NCBI GenBank assembly: GCA_019671005.1
Contig: CM033711.1
Location: 55,725,049 to 55,789,048 of the forward strand
Origin: Hibiscus mutabilis
Taxonomy: Eukaryota; Streptophyta; Magnoliopsida; Malvales; Malvaceae
Direction of reading: 5' to 3'
Length of the DNA stretch: 64,000 nt
Position numbers and translations under genes: made by a program. The notes beneath the pieces were generated by a model, which had not been told where the DNA came from, did not search any database, and saw nothing but the letters and a program-made list of their open reading frames with translations. The stretch's first letter is position 1; each line of letters begins with the position of its first letter. Positions 55,171-64,000 of this stretch are shown here, piece by piece.

Positions 55171-57069
55171 ATATGAGTTCAAGATTCTGAGGCATGCCCT
55201 CCTATCTATCGAACTAGCTACCAAGGTTGTTGATTATCCAATACAATTATGCTTTATTCGTTTCATGATTCAATTCAACAATATGTCATTCAGAGGCCAA
55301 GCCCTTAGGCTTATAGAGTCTTAATTCCCAATACATAACTATCCATACCATTTGATTCAGTCAACCATGTATACATTCACAAACACAAGCATATGTATGC
55401 ATTGTGCATACCTTATTCTCCCAGCAAGCATGACAATTCATGCCTTAGGCATAAGCAATGCACATGACAAGCATTTGATCATAATTACTTAACACCCAAG
55501 TAAACACAAAGATCATGGCATCAATCATGTTAACATACATTTCATTCTTCCCTTAATTAGCCAAATATACTTTAAGTTATGTTACATGGCATTAACATTT
55601 CATTTAAGCAATAACAAGGTTGGTTCGGACCTAAGTCCCAACCCTAGGACAGTTACACTCACAATACTCCTAGTAATTCAACTATCTTGGATCCAAATCC
55701 CTTTGCCTCTAGCTTTGGTATGTCCACTCCTATCCGCTTCTTCCCCAATCAACTGACCATGATCTAGCAAGCATATCATATGCACATATCATCAAAACAA
55801 GCACATAAAGTCATACAATCAAAGTAGCAATGTTATTACATTTTACCTAACATTTAGCTACTTTTTATGCTTCTTTTTAAGCATTTCATACCGATTCATC
55901 TTCACATTGTTATTACTTCATTTTAATACATAATTGGACCGATTACATTGTCCCAAAACTATTTTGGAAACAGTTTCTTACTAGGTGCAAAAACAGTCCC
56001 AAACTTCCCAAGACACTGCTACATGGCAGTTTGCACATTGTCCCTTAAAATGACCATCTAAGACTTGCATTTTAGTTCTTAGCCAATTAATACAGTTTAT
56101 TGTTCAAAGAAAGGGCAACTACACTTGCACTGTCCAGCAATTCCTATTTACAGTTTTCAGTAAAGGACCCAGTTTTCAGTTATGTTTTCACCTAAATAAA
56201 ATAGACATTCCAAGGATCATGTCATTAAAATTTCAGCCCTGAATTCAAACTATACAATTTTTGGTGATTTTTCAAAGTGACTGTCCAGAACAGAGCAATT
56301 CTGGGAAGATTGCATCTATTCACATTTTAATGCCTTTAATCCATTTTAACCAATGTCTTGGCCCTATAATTCATTTCATATGACTTTATAAACATTTTAG
56401 GTCCATGTTAGTTCATTAAACAAGGCTGTCAAAATAGGGCAAGTTGATTACAAAGCCTAATCTGCATGTTTACTCAATTTCAGTACTACAAAATAGTTTC
56501 TGTGTTACTGAACTATGTTCATGCTTTTATCTTCATTTTCAGCATTCTTTACCTACAATTCAATTTTTTTAACCTCTTATTTACAATACCTATTCATGAT
56601 CATCATCAATTCATTATTTTCTTAGCTCAATTTCATATTCAAATCATTCAATTTCCACTTTAACAACACAATACAATTTCCAGCAACCTAGGTTTGTTAC
56701 ACTAGCATGAACACATAATTTCCAGCCTTGTACCTAGTTTCATTCTTCAATCTAGCATAATTCAACAATTATATAATCACCTAACAACGTATTCAAAATC
56801 TAATTCCATCAATAATCATAAAAAATTGTCCAATTTCAACAAGATAATTGCCTAATCAATTAAACACAAGAAGAAATATACTTACTTTGCTTCTTGCTAA
56901 ATTTCAATGAAAATTTCCTATACATGCAAGCTTAAATTCTTCTTCAATGGCTGAATTTCCAAGCTTTTTCTCTCACCTTTCTTTCACTCTATAATTGGCT
57001 AACATAGGATAATGAGAATGATGACAACAACACATCCATGTTATTGGAACTATGTTTTGTCTAAATTGT

Positions 57070-57107
57070 CCCTTGATTAGTTACTAATCATGTGATTAGT
57101 CAAGGGC
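57070..57107. repeat. Imperfect inverted repeat in U3 of LTR-E
   Basis: CCCTTGA and TCAAGGG form the outer arms, and ACTAATCA-TG-TGATTAGT (57083-57100) the inner stem, with a seven-base bulge. It lies about 210-240 bp from the LTR start. Confidence 0.8.
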
Positions 57108-57311
57108 AAATAAGAGATTCATGATATTTATCATGCAATCTCAATCTTTCTCTTTTAATTCATTGTAGTCATTCTAATTTGGTCACTTTTTTATTCTTTC
57201 TTTCAATTAGGCTATTGACTATTCAATTTAGCTTGATTCTAAATTCAATTAAGCTATCAACTTATACAATTTTATTCCAATAATTCTAGACTAGAATTTG
57301 GGGTGTTACAA

Positions 57312-57323
57312 TTCTCCCCACTT
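57312..57323 (-). other. Polypurine tract of element I
   Basis: The minus strand reads TAAGTGGGGAGAA and then TTGTAACACCCC, i.e. tract directly followed by LTR start. Confidence 0.82.
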
Positions 57324-58172
57324 AAATTAAATTCATCCTCGAATTTACCTGAATCGAGTAGGTGAGGATATTGCTTCCTCATGACTTCTTCAGATTCCCA
57401 AGTAGCTTCTTCCACATTATGATTTCTCCATAGGATCTTAACAAGGGGAACAATCTTGTTCCGAAGCTTCCTTACTTCCCGGTCAAGAATTATGAATAGG
57501 TTCTTCTTCGTAGGACAAATAGGGATTCAATTCAACTTCTTCTGGCTCAAGAATGTGTGAAGGATCAGATCGATACCTTCTGAGCATTGAAACATGGAAG
57601 ACATTATGTATTCTATCAAATTCTCTGGAAAGAGCCAATCGATAGGCCACTGGACCAATTCTTTCAATAACTTCGAATGGTCCTATGTATCGGGGATTGA
57701 GCTTCCCTTTTCTTCCAAATTTGAACACTTTCTTCCAAGGTGAGACCTTTAGGAAGACTTTGTCTCCAATGGCATACTGAATATCTCTTCTTTTCAAATC
57801 AGCATACGCTTTTTGTCTATTGAAAGCTGCCTTTAACCAATCATGAATGATCTTAACTTGTTCTTCGGTTTCCCGAAGCAATTGAGGTCCCAATACTTTG
57901 TTTTCTCCCAATTCAAACCAGCATAAGGGAGTTATGCATCTTCTACCATATAGAGTTTCAAATGGTGCCATTTGAATGGAAGATTGTTAGCTATTGTTGT
58001 AGGCAAACTCTACAAGAGGTAGGGATTTCTCCCAATTCTTCCCGAAGTCAATAATACAAGCCCGTAGCATATCTTCTAACACTTGAATGATTCTCTCAGA
58101 TTGGCCATCCGATTGAGGATGAAAGGCCGTACTAAGATGTACTTTCGCTCATAGAGCTTTCTGCAGAGAATT
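57324..58172 (-). pseudogene. Integrase C-terminus and chromodomain of element I
   Basis: The minus strand begins NSLQKAL, then AKVHLSTAFHPQSDGQSERI (catalytic Glu). The open stretch 57483-57971 reads MAPFETLYGRRCITPLCWFE, LKRRDIQYAIGDKVFLKVSP, PFEVIERIGPVAYRLALS and VFHVSMLRRYRSDPSHILEP. After a stop and frameshift at about 57483 the chromodomain reads LVKILWRNHNVEEATWESEE and YPHLLDSGKFEDEF. The chromodomain is the best preserved in the window. Confidence 0.87.
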
Positions 58173-58669
58173 ATATCAAGATCATCCTACTGTTCAGGAA
58201 CCCGAACATGGTACTGCTGGGCGGAAGTCTAAGGGTCATGAATAGCTGAAAGGGTTTGCACTTGCTTTACTCATCTCCCTTTGCTGGGGTTGTTCTGAGA
58301 AGCTATAGAGGTAGGTGCGTGCAGATTATGCAGCACTATCAGATAAAGTGGCCAGATTCACCGCAAAGATAGCACGATCCATATTGGTTATGGCACTACC
58401 TAGGGGGCCTCTTCTACCAGAAATTAAACAAACGGATCTGAGAACTTTTCGCAGAACCACTTGTACAATCTACTGAAGTTGTGCGAGCAACAAATGTTCC
58501 TACAGACTGGAACTATGGTACATAACCAGATCGTGGTACCTGTTGAAAGGTAACAGACTTCTGGTCCTACTGTCTACCCTTCTTCTAAGATGTGGGTGGC
58601 TTGGAATCATTTCGGAACCTCTTATCGAATCGGGCCTGGTTCCCTTTCCTTCTTTCGAAAGCCTTGTAA
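58173..58669 (-). pseudogene. Gag C-terminal part of element I
   Basis: The minus strand starts KAFERRKGNQARFDKRFRND, which aligns with KALEKRKGGSHRNDKRSKHD in the Gag of B, then a stop, then the zinc knuckle CYLCGESGHFI (three of four ligands before two stops). The left end joins the INT fragment near 58172 without the intervening domains. The right end stops at the start of LTR-G. Confidence 0.68.
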
Positions 58670-59002
58670 CATCCCTAAAACTGGGTTAACAGTATCCAAT
58701 GATTCTTGTACCCGAAATGGTCCCTCAAGGGTTAAACATTTGGATATATGTAAAAATTAGATTGATAATTAGCTAAATTGAATAATATAATTGTGTGTTC
58801 GATTATAGAACATTGAAATTCTAGTTAAATTATTATTAAACTATCTCTCAAGACTAATTGAGCAAGATAGGATTAAATTGAGTGAATTAGGACCAAAAAA
58901 TGAGGAAATGGAATTATATATCTTTTAAGAAAAGACAAAATTAAAAGCCTAGATTAACTAGGGAATTGCATGTAACGTTAAAGAAAACTTAAGGGGGTAT
59001 AC

Positions 59003-59051
59003 ACATGTCAATTAGACATGTTAGTGCATTGGTAACTCACGATTAGTGAGT
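59003..59051. repeat. Two adjacent U3 hairpins in LTR-G
   Basis: ACATGTC-AATTA-GACATGT (59003-59021) and ACTCAC-GATTA-GTGAGT (59035-59051), both perfect, 330-380 bp from the LTR start. Confidence 0.8.
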
Positions 59052-60350
59052 AAATGAAGGAATCAACTTCTCCCTTCATCTATTTGGTTAAACCGATTAG
59101 AGGAAGAGAGGGAAAGAAGAGAGAGAGAGAGCTTGGAACCAGTCATGGATGTTAGAGTTAGAGTCAAATTGGCTTCAATTTTCATGCTTACCGAATGCTA
59201 AGGAAGTAGGTGAATGTTTCTATCTCCTTTAGTTGCACCTCTGTTGAATTCCCATGAGCTTTTCCATGAAATGTGTTGCTGGATTCTATGAGAAACTCAT
59301 CCATGTTGTTGGTTCTTGTTAATTGTTTGATTGATATGGTTGGTGAATCATTGAACATGATTTTGGTTGTTCATAGTCAGATAAATGTATACATGTGATT
59401 GTTCTATTTTATGTATATATATATAAGAGCATGAAAGGATTGAGTTGAGCATGTATGTATGTGAGTATGAATCGGGTCTGTTTTAGGAGCTTATAAGGGG
59501 CTGTAACAGAACCAAATTGCTTGAGAAATGTTAACACATTGCTGGAAAATAGCATTGAAATGTTGCCTGACAGAGTGATCGAACATATTGATCAATAATG
59601 CCCTGATTTCACATGTTTAACACGTAATTGATACGACCTAGACTTGTATGAGTATATATATAAGTTGAATTAACATGTTAGAAGTACAATCTAAGTGATT
59701 AATGAAGCTAAAAATCTAGCTTGGTGAAATATGCCAGAAAACTCTATTTTAGGCAGTAACTTTGAAAGTTCACCATAAATAGTAATGGTTGAGTTAAAGG
59801 CTATAATTTATCTGGTTAGAACCTTAATATGTATAGTTTCATTAGAAACAAACGGAATTGAATTCCGAATTTAAAAAAATATTATAGAAATAAAACTCTA
59901 GGGACATTGCAAACTGTCTAGTGGTGTAACTTGACTTGTCTTTAAGTTAAAAACTGTATTAATTATTAAAGAATGAAAATGCAAGTCCTATATGGTTAGA
60001 AAGATAGTTAAGTTAGCTTTCTAACGGTGTAAACGGTTTGAAAGTATGACATATGGAATGAAAGTTATGGACGTTTAAGTAAGCATTGCACCTGCTGCCT
60101 AGCAACAACAGTTTAGATGTCTTGGACAGTTTTGTAAACTATTTTGTAAACAGTTCTGGACAGTTTGATTACTACCCTGTTTTGCCCAAATTGGAATGTA
60201 AACAATTGTATAATGTGCATTAATGTATATATATGAATATGTTGCCTGTTTCTTACATGAAATATATGAATATTGTTGCCATGTTAAGTGATTGTGTAAA
60301 CATATTGACTGCTTGAGATGGGTAATTATTATGCTCAATATACCTTGTTT

Positions 60351-60616
60351 TGACATGTCTAATTGTATACATAACTATGTGGACTGTTTTGTGTTAATTC
60401 ATGATTAAATGGGACTGTTTTGACATGTCTAATGGTATACATAACTATGTGAACTGTTTTGTGTTAATTCATAATTAAATGGGACTGTTTTGACTTGTCT
60501 AATGGTATACATAACTATGTGGATTGTTTTGTGTCATTACATGATTAAATGGGACTGTTTTGACATGTCTAAGTGTATATGTGATATGTGAGCTGTTTTA
60601 TGTTAATACATGAACG
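60351..60616. repeat. 70-bp tandem repeat, nearly four copies, in LTR-G
   Basis: TGACATGTCTAA or a one-base variant recurs at 60351, 60421, 60491 and 60561, an exact 70-bp period. Each copy contains ATACATAACTATGTG, GTGTTAATTCATGATTAAAT and GGGACTGTTT. The last copy is degenerate and runs into a TA run. Confidence 0.9.
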
Positions 60617-60637
60617 TATATATATATATATATATAT
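60617..60637. repeat. (TA)n microsatellite
   Basis: An uninterrupted TA run of about ten units directly after the 70-bp array. Confidence 0.9.
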
Positions 60638-61289
60638 GCAATGAATTGAATTGTTGGCTAAAGTATCTATGACTATGTTATGAGTTAAATAGTTTGGTTT
60701 GGTTTTAATTACTTGTTGTTATGATTGAGGTACACACTTGATATGTGAATGGACATGGAAGGAAGTAATCGAGTTTAGTGGATCAAGTATTCCATAATGT
60801 TGGAATATAAGGTGAGTGGAGTTGTATGGTTTCAGGTGACACGGTGTCACCTCTAATTTGTTATTGAGTTGTATATCATATTTAAATTGCATAAGCATGT
60901 ACAATTGGCTCAAATAGAGCACAATGTGGGAAAATGCATTCATAGCATGGCATTCATGTTAAAACATTGTTTATGTTGCCTTTTACCTGTAATTGATGCC
61001 TTGTTATGCTTTGTTTGAATGATTGATTATGTAATGTTTCAATATAAAGAATGATGTAAACAAATCCTTTATAATTCTATGGATTTTAAAGAAAAATGAA
61101 TTCCACTACTCAACAATGTAGCGATTGAGAAGCTTTAAGAATCAAAAGCTCAAAAATTGGCCATGATACAATAAGTGAGTAACAAGTAAGGTTACTTGTA
61201 CAATAAGAAACACTCCAACCTTCAAGCATAAAATAAGATACTTAAGTTGCCTACAATGGAAGTCCATGGATACATTGGTATGATACATG

Positions 61290-61415
61290 GTATTGTTGGG
61301 ACTACGGTCCATGAGCTACGGCTCGGGGGACGCCCCATTATATTGATATGTTTATTGGCAACAGTAGGAGGTAACAGGGGAGTTATATGGAGATTGGCGA
61401 CAGTTTGGTTGGATA
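61290..61415 (+). repeat. Mid-LTR conserved block (LTR-G)
   Basis: GGGACTACGGTCC is followed by TTATTGGCAACAGTAGGAGG and GATTGGCGACAGTTTGGTTGG. Same order as LTR-A and LTR-B with one array word fewer. Confidence 0.7.
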
Positions 61416-62135
61416 GAGAAGAGAAGATATGGTTGATATGTTTTCAATAGCCATTGCTATGTGCTTTGAGCTAAGTATCGTTTGGACCTATACGGTCAAA
61501 CACGAACCAATGTTATTCATAACCAATTGTGATGCAAGGCAAACATGTTAAAAGATATGAAATGATTGAAATTAAAGAAAGAAATCAAGTGAGTATTAAA
61601 TATTGTTACAAGGCTCTTGGTGAGCAATAAATCGAATAAGGCTCTTTTTGAGCAAAGATTTGATTTAAGCCTATCAATTGAAAGAAAGTACTAATAAGAC
61701 AAGAAATATCACTATATTCGATTAATAAGTAGTGTTGGTCAAATTAAGGACGTGTAACATTTCTTGTGTACGTTTATGCATAGTTTGCTTGATTTACCAA
61801 GCAAAGAATCATGAGAGTTATTGATGTTTGTCTTTTCTATACTACCTCACTTAGGCTATACAAGCCTAATGCATTTCATAATCATGTATTGTAGGTAAAT
61901 TAAAGTATGTGTATTGATTCAAGATTAAGGATTCCATGTTGTGGCTTGAGATTCAAGTAGATTTGGTTCTTCTGAATTAGACTCCTAGGATGGTTCTCCC
62001 CTAATCGAATTGTAACTTGAAGTGGAAGAAAAACCTTAATCGAATTGTACTCACTACCTACAATTGTTTGAATTGTTGATTGTAATTGTAGTAACTTACC
62101 TAATCCTACTAGGGTGGTTAGAGTATGTTGCAAAA

Positions 62136-62148
62136 TGGTAATCAAAGC
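62136..62148 (+). other. Primer binding site of element G (tRNA-Met type, decayed)
   Basis: TGGTAATCAAAGC follows the LTR end by three bases. It differs from TGGTATCAGAGC by one inserted base and one transition. Confidence 0.7.
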
Positions 62149-62283
62149 TTATGGTTGCATGATTCTAGGGTCTATTGCATGAATAAGCTATTGTCATTGG
62201 TCATTTAGGTGCCACCTAGGAGTTACTTGAATATTGATTGGATTGTGACTTGAGCTTGACTTCTCTTATTCCTTATATATACA

Positions 62284-63450
62284 ATGTCTGAAACAAGATT
62301 GGTCAAGGATAATAAAAGCCCGACTAGCTCCTCCAATGAGGGAGGGAGCGTAAAGATGAACTAGGATCCCTTGAAGCCTACTGAACCCCGACAAATTACT
62401 TTTGAATCTCCAGTAGCAAAACTGGAAGGAGCTCCTATTGATAAGTTAGCTCACCACCGAGCTTACACTTTCACTGGAACAAGTGAAGATAAACCAGAAG
62501 AAGCAGGATAATGGTTGGAGAATACAACAAGAATTTTGTCTAAGCAACTGCAGTGCTCATATGAACTTAAGCTAGAGTGTGCAGTAGCTTTATTGGTCGA
62601 GGAGGCATTGAATTGGTGGGAAACTACTACCTTAGTAGCACCTGAAGAAGCTGCCACCTGGGAATTCTTCCTTAAGGAATTCAAAAAGAAGTATATAAGT
62701 GATCAGTATCTTGCTAATCGCAAAAAGATGTTCTTGTACCTGAAACAAGTAGGAAAGCCTATCGAGCAGTATGTCAGCAAATTCTGTAAATATTGCAAAT
62801 ACGGCTCAAAATTCATAAAGAAAGAATAGGACAAGTGTAGAATGTTCATCGACGGTCTTAATGATGAGTTAGGCCGCAAGTTTACTGCTTTGGGATTACT
62901 GACTTCCAAGAACTGGTCAATAGAGTTATAGCTACCGAAGCAAAGATGAAGACTTCAACAAAACAATTAACGAATTAGTCCTGAGAAAACAAAAGATCGA
63001 TAGATGATCACAAGCCTCGTTCGTGCAACAAGAAACAAAAGCATCATGGAGGAAATTCTTCCAATCAGAGAAATCTTCAAAGGGTAGCTATATGCCCAAG
63101 CCACAAGCTATGTCCAGATCCTCAACACCTATGGTGTCATTGGATAATATCGAGAATATGGGGAGGGAGAATCAAGTCCCTACTTGCAATACTTGCGAAT
63201 GAAACCATATCGAAGTTTGTAGAAAGCTCACCAATGCTTGCTATTTGTGCGGAGACACAACACACTAGTCAAAGATTGCCCCCAAAATCCGAAGAAGTTG
63301 TCTTCTCATGCTTCTCATAAATTGAACCAAGCTCTTTCACCCAGGGAAAAGGGTTCAAAGCAAGAAAACTCATGCAACTACGAGAAGAGCAAAGGCCAAG
63401 GGTCTAATGCTACATATCAAGAGTCTTGGGCACCTGCTCAAGTCTATCAC
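62284..63450 (+). pseudogene. Gag of element G
   Basis: ATG 62284 starts MSETRLVKDNKSPTSSSNEG. The core reads APIDKLAHHRAYTFTGTSED, WLENTTRILSKQLQCSYELK, ALNWWETTTLVAPEEAATW and LKEFKKKYISDQYLANRKKM. Stops lie near 62361, 62509 and 62827, and frames shift near 62880. Knuckles near 63187-63270 read CNTCE-stop-NHIEVC and CYLCGDTTH; the last part is frame-shifted. The open stretch 62515-62829 holds the central Gag domain. Confidence 0.87.
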
Positions 63451-63618
63451 ATCTGGGGGCGTGAGGATGAAGAATCTGCTTATGTAATTGCAGGTACAAT
63501 CTACCTTGATACATACCCTGTTTATGCTTTATTTGATACGAGATCAACCCATTCATTCGTAAGATCTCCTTTAATTAAAAAGCTTAAATTAAAGCCTGAA
63601 TATGTCAGTTGTAGCTGA
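63451..63618 (+). pseudogene. Protease N-terminal fragment of element G
   Basis: The frame 63238-63618 links knuckles to VYHIWGREDEESAYVIAGTI and the active-site region VYALFDTRSTHSFVRSPL. DSGS has become DTRS, so the protease would be inactive. It ends at KKLKLKPEYVS where element I resumes. Confidence 0.83.
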
Positions 63619-64000
63619 TGTAATGGTCACTGATATACCTTTTGCGAAACTCTTGAAGAAAGAAATCCCACGTAATTCTATTTTCAGGCACGGTGAGTGT
63701 CACGGTATACCACCAACTCTAGGACTCCTCAGCAATCAAGGCTAAGGCACACTTGAGCTTATGTTCTCCGGGGCACTTCATTTGCTTATTCAACACTTTT
63801 AGAGTGTTCTCTAGCCAGTATTCTGTAACTTCAGGGTTGTCCAGGTCTTGGCCGGTAAAGGTGAAAACCAGGTACTGTTTAAGCTTATCAATAGGTGCCC
63901 TCGAAATAGTTGGGGTGGTTGTAGCAGGCTGAAGGGGTGGTTCTTGTCAAAGGGACACAACAACTTGCATAATCATGTCAACCATGGACATCAGATATTC
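63619..64000 (-). pseudogene. Gag N-terminal part of element I (continues past the window edge)
   Basis: The minus strand reads LMSMVDMIMQVVVSL, a stop, APIDKLKQYLVFTFTGQDL, NPEVTEYWLENTLKVLNKQM, LKCALALIAEES, a stop at Trp, then SWWYTVTLTVPENRITWDFF and LQEFRKRYISD. It stops at 63619 next to element G. The matching next part of Gag lies at 58669. This Gag is more diverged from B, D and G than they are from each other. Confidence 0.85.

Larger units (their letters stand above)
49890..57310 (-). mobile_element. Element E: chromovirus with deleted gag, chimeric RT and 3' LTR remnant
   Basis: On the minus strand: complete 5' LTR (57310-53543), primer site, about 20 Gag codons, then AP, RT, RH, INT, and a 3' LTR of which only the last 160 bp remain (50046-49890). 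E inserted into element F. Its 5' LTR is also the 3' LTR of element I. Confidence 0.82.
53543..57310 (-). repeat. LTR shared by elements E (as 5' LTR) and I (as 3' LTR), 3768 bp
   Basis: On the minus strand it starts TGTAACACCCC (57310) immediately after a polypurine tract and ends GGGATGGGGTGTTACA (53543) immediately before a primer site. It is therefore flanked by internal sequence on both sides. No gene is present. It contains a U3 inverted repeat (57070-57107) and a five-copy 18-bp array (55081-55170). Open frames such as 56466-56663 are incidental. Confidence 0.88.
58670..62132 (+). repeat. 5' LTR of element G (3463 bp)
   Basis: It starts TGTAACATCCC (58670) and ends GAGTATGTTGCA (62132), a decayed GGTGTTACA. 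No gene is present. Two U3 hairpins lie at 59003-59021 and 59035-59051, a GA-rich leader at 59100-59135, a 70-bp array at 60351 and the mid-LTR block at 61290-61415. Confidence 0.82.
58670..63618 (+). mobile_element. Element G: chromovirus with 5' LTR, gag and start of protease
   Basis: Order on the + strand: LTR 58670-62132, primer site, gag, protease start. It stops at 63618, after KKLKLKPEYVS, and the Gag of element I resumes inverted. G inserted into that gag, because the matching halves flank it, with about 110 Gag codons of I lost. Confidence 0.8.
57311..64000 (-). mobile_element. Element I: chromovirus interrupted by element G, continuing beyond the window
   Basis: On the minus strand the window edge (64000) lies in Gag. 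Gag is split by G (58670-63618) and resumes at 58669-58173. It then jumps directly into the integrase C-terminus and chromodomain (58172-57324), the polypurine tract and the shared LTR. AP, RT, RH and the first part of INT are deleted. Confidence 0.72.

Noticed and set aside
61247..61450. 67-codon open frame in LTR-G
   Set aside because: Same explanation as the frame in LTR-A: translated conserved LTR block.

Overview
The window reads as flowering-plant nuclear DNA, most likely old repeat-rich heterochromatin. I see no credible host gene, tRNA or rRNA. Nearly all 64 kb is nested, truncated LTR retrotransposons. The evidence is Ty3/gypsy Gag, protease (AP), reverse transcriptase (RT), RNase H (RH) and integrase (INT) reading frames broken by stops and frameshifts. 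There are also primer binding sites for initiator tRNA-Met and tRNA-Asp, polypurine tracts, and long LTRs with TGTAACACC/GGTGTTACA-type ends. The species cannot be named from the sequence. Labels A-M below are mine; boundaries given to the base rest on visible LTR ends, others are approximate.

Two Ty3/gypsy groups dominate. (1) Chromovirus elements, Tekay/Del-like: C-terminal chromodomain, tandem CCHC zinc knuckles, LTRs of 3.3-3.9 kb, tRNA-Met primer site. These are A (+, 1-6055), M (-, 3' end at 14839-14951), B (+, 16204-23335), C (-, 23336-29035), D (-, 39886-47714), E (-, 49890-57310), I (-, 57311-58669 and 63619-64000) and G (+, 58670-63618). (2) Athila-like elements: tRNA-Asp primer site, AP motif CDLGAS, RT motif LDGYSGYNQ, 1.2-1.6 kb LTRs. 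These are L1 (-, 6493-8400), a lone LTR L2 (-, 14952-16203), H (+, 29036-35221) and F (-, 35222-39885 plus 47715-49889). A third piece, 8485-10916 (+), holds an orphan open frame, a polypurine-like tract and an LTR-like block resembling SIRE-type Copia, but this is tentative.

Insertion order can be partly read. The LTR of F ends exactly inside the pol of H at 35221/35222. D inserted into the RH of F at 47714/47715. E landed upstream of the AP of F at 49889/49890. C inserted into the 5' LTR of H at 29035/29036. G sits inside the gag of I. E and I share one LTR (53543-57310). Almost every element has also lost one end.

The elements encode the usual retrotransposon machinery (Gag particle protein, AP, RT/RH, INT), but no complete copy remains. 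The best preserved frame is the 303-codon RT of F at 48088-48999 with an intact FMDDF motif. Many stops fit C-to-T decay. The most unusual non-coding signals are arrays rich in GTAC words shared by apparently unrelated LTRs, telobox-TATA modules in the Athila-like LTRs, U3 hairpins that keep shape but not sequence, and position-conserved but sequence-divergent tandem arrays in the middle of the chromovirus LTRs.
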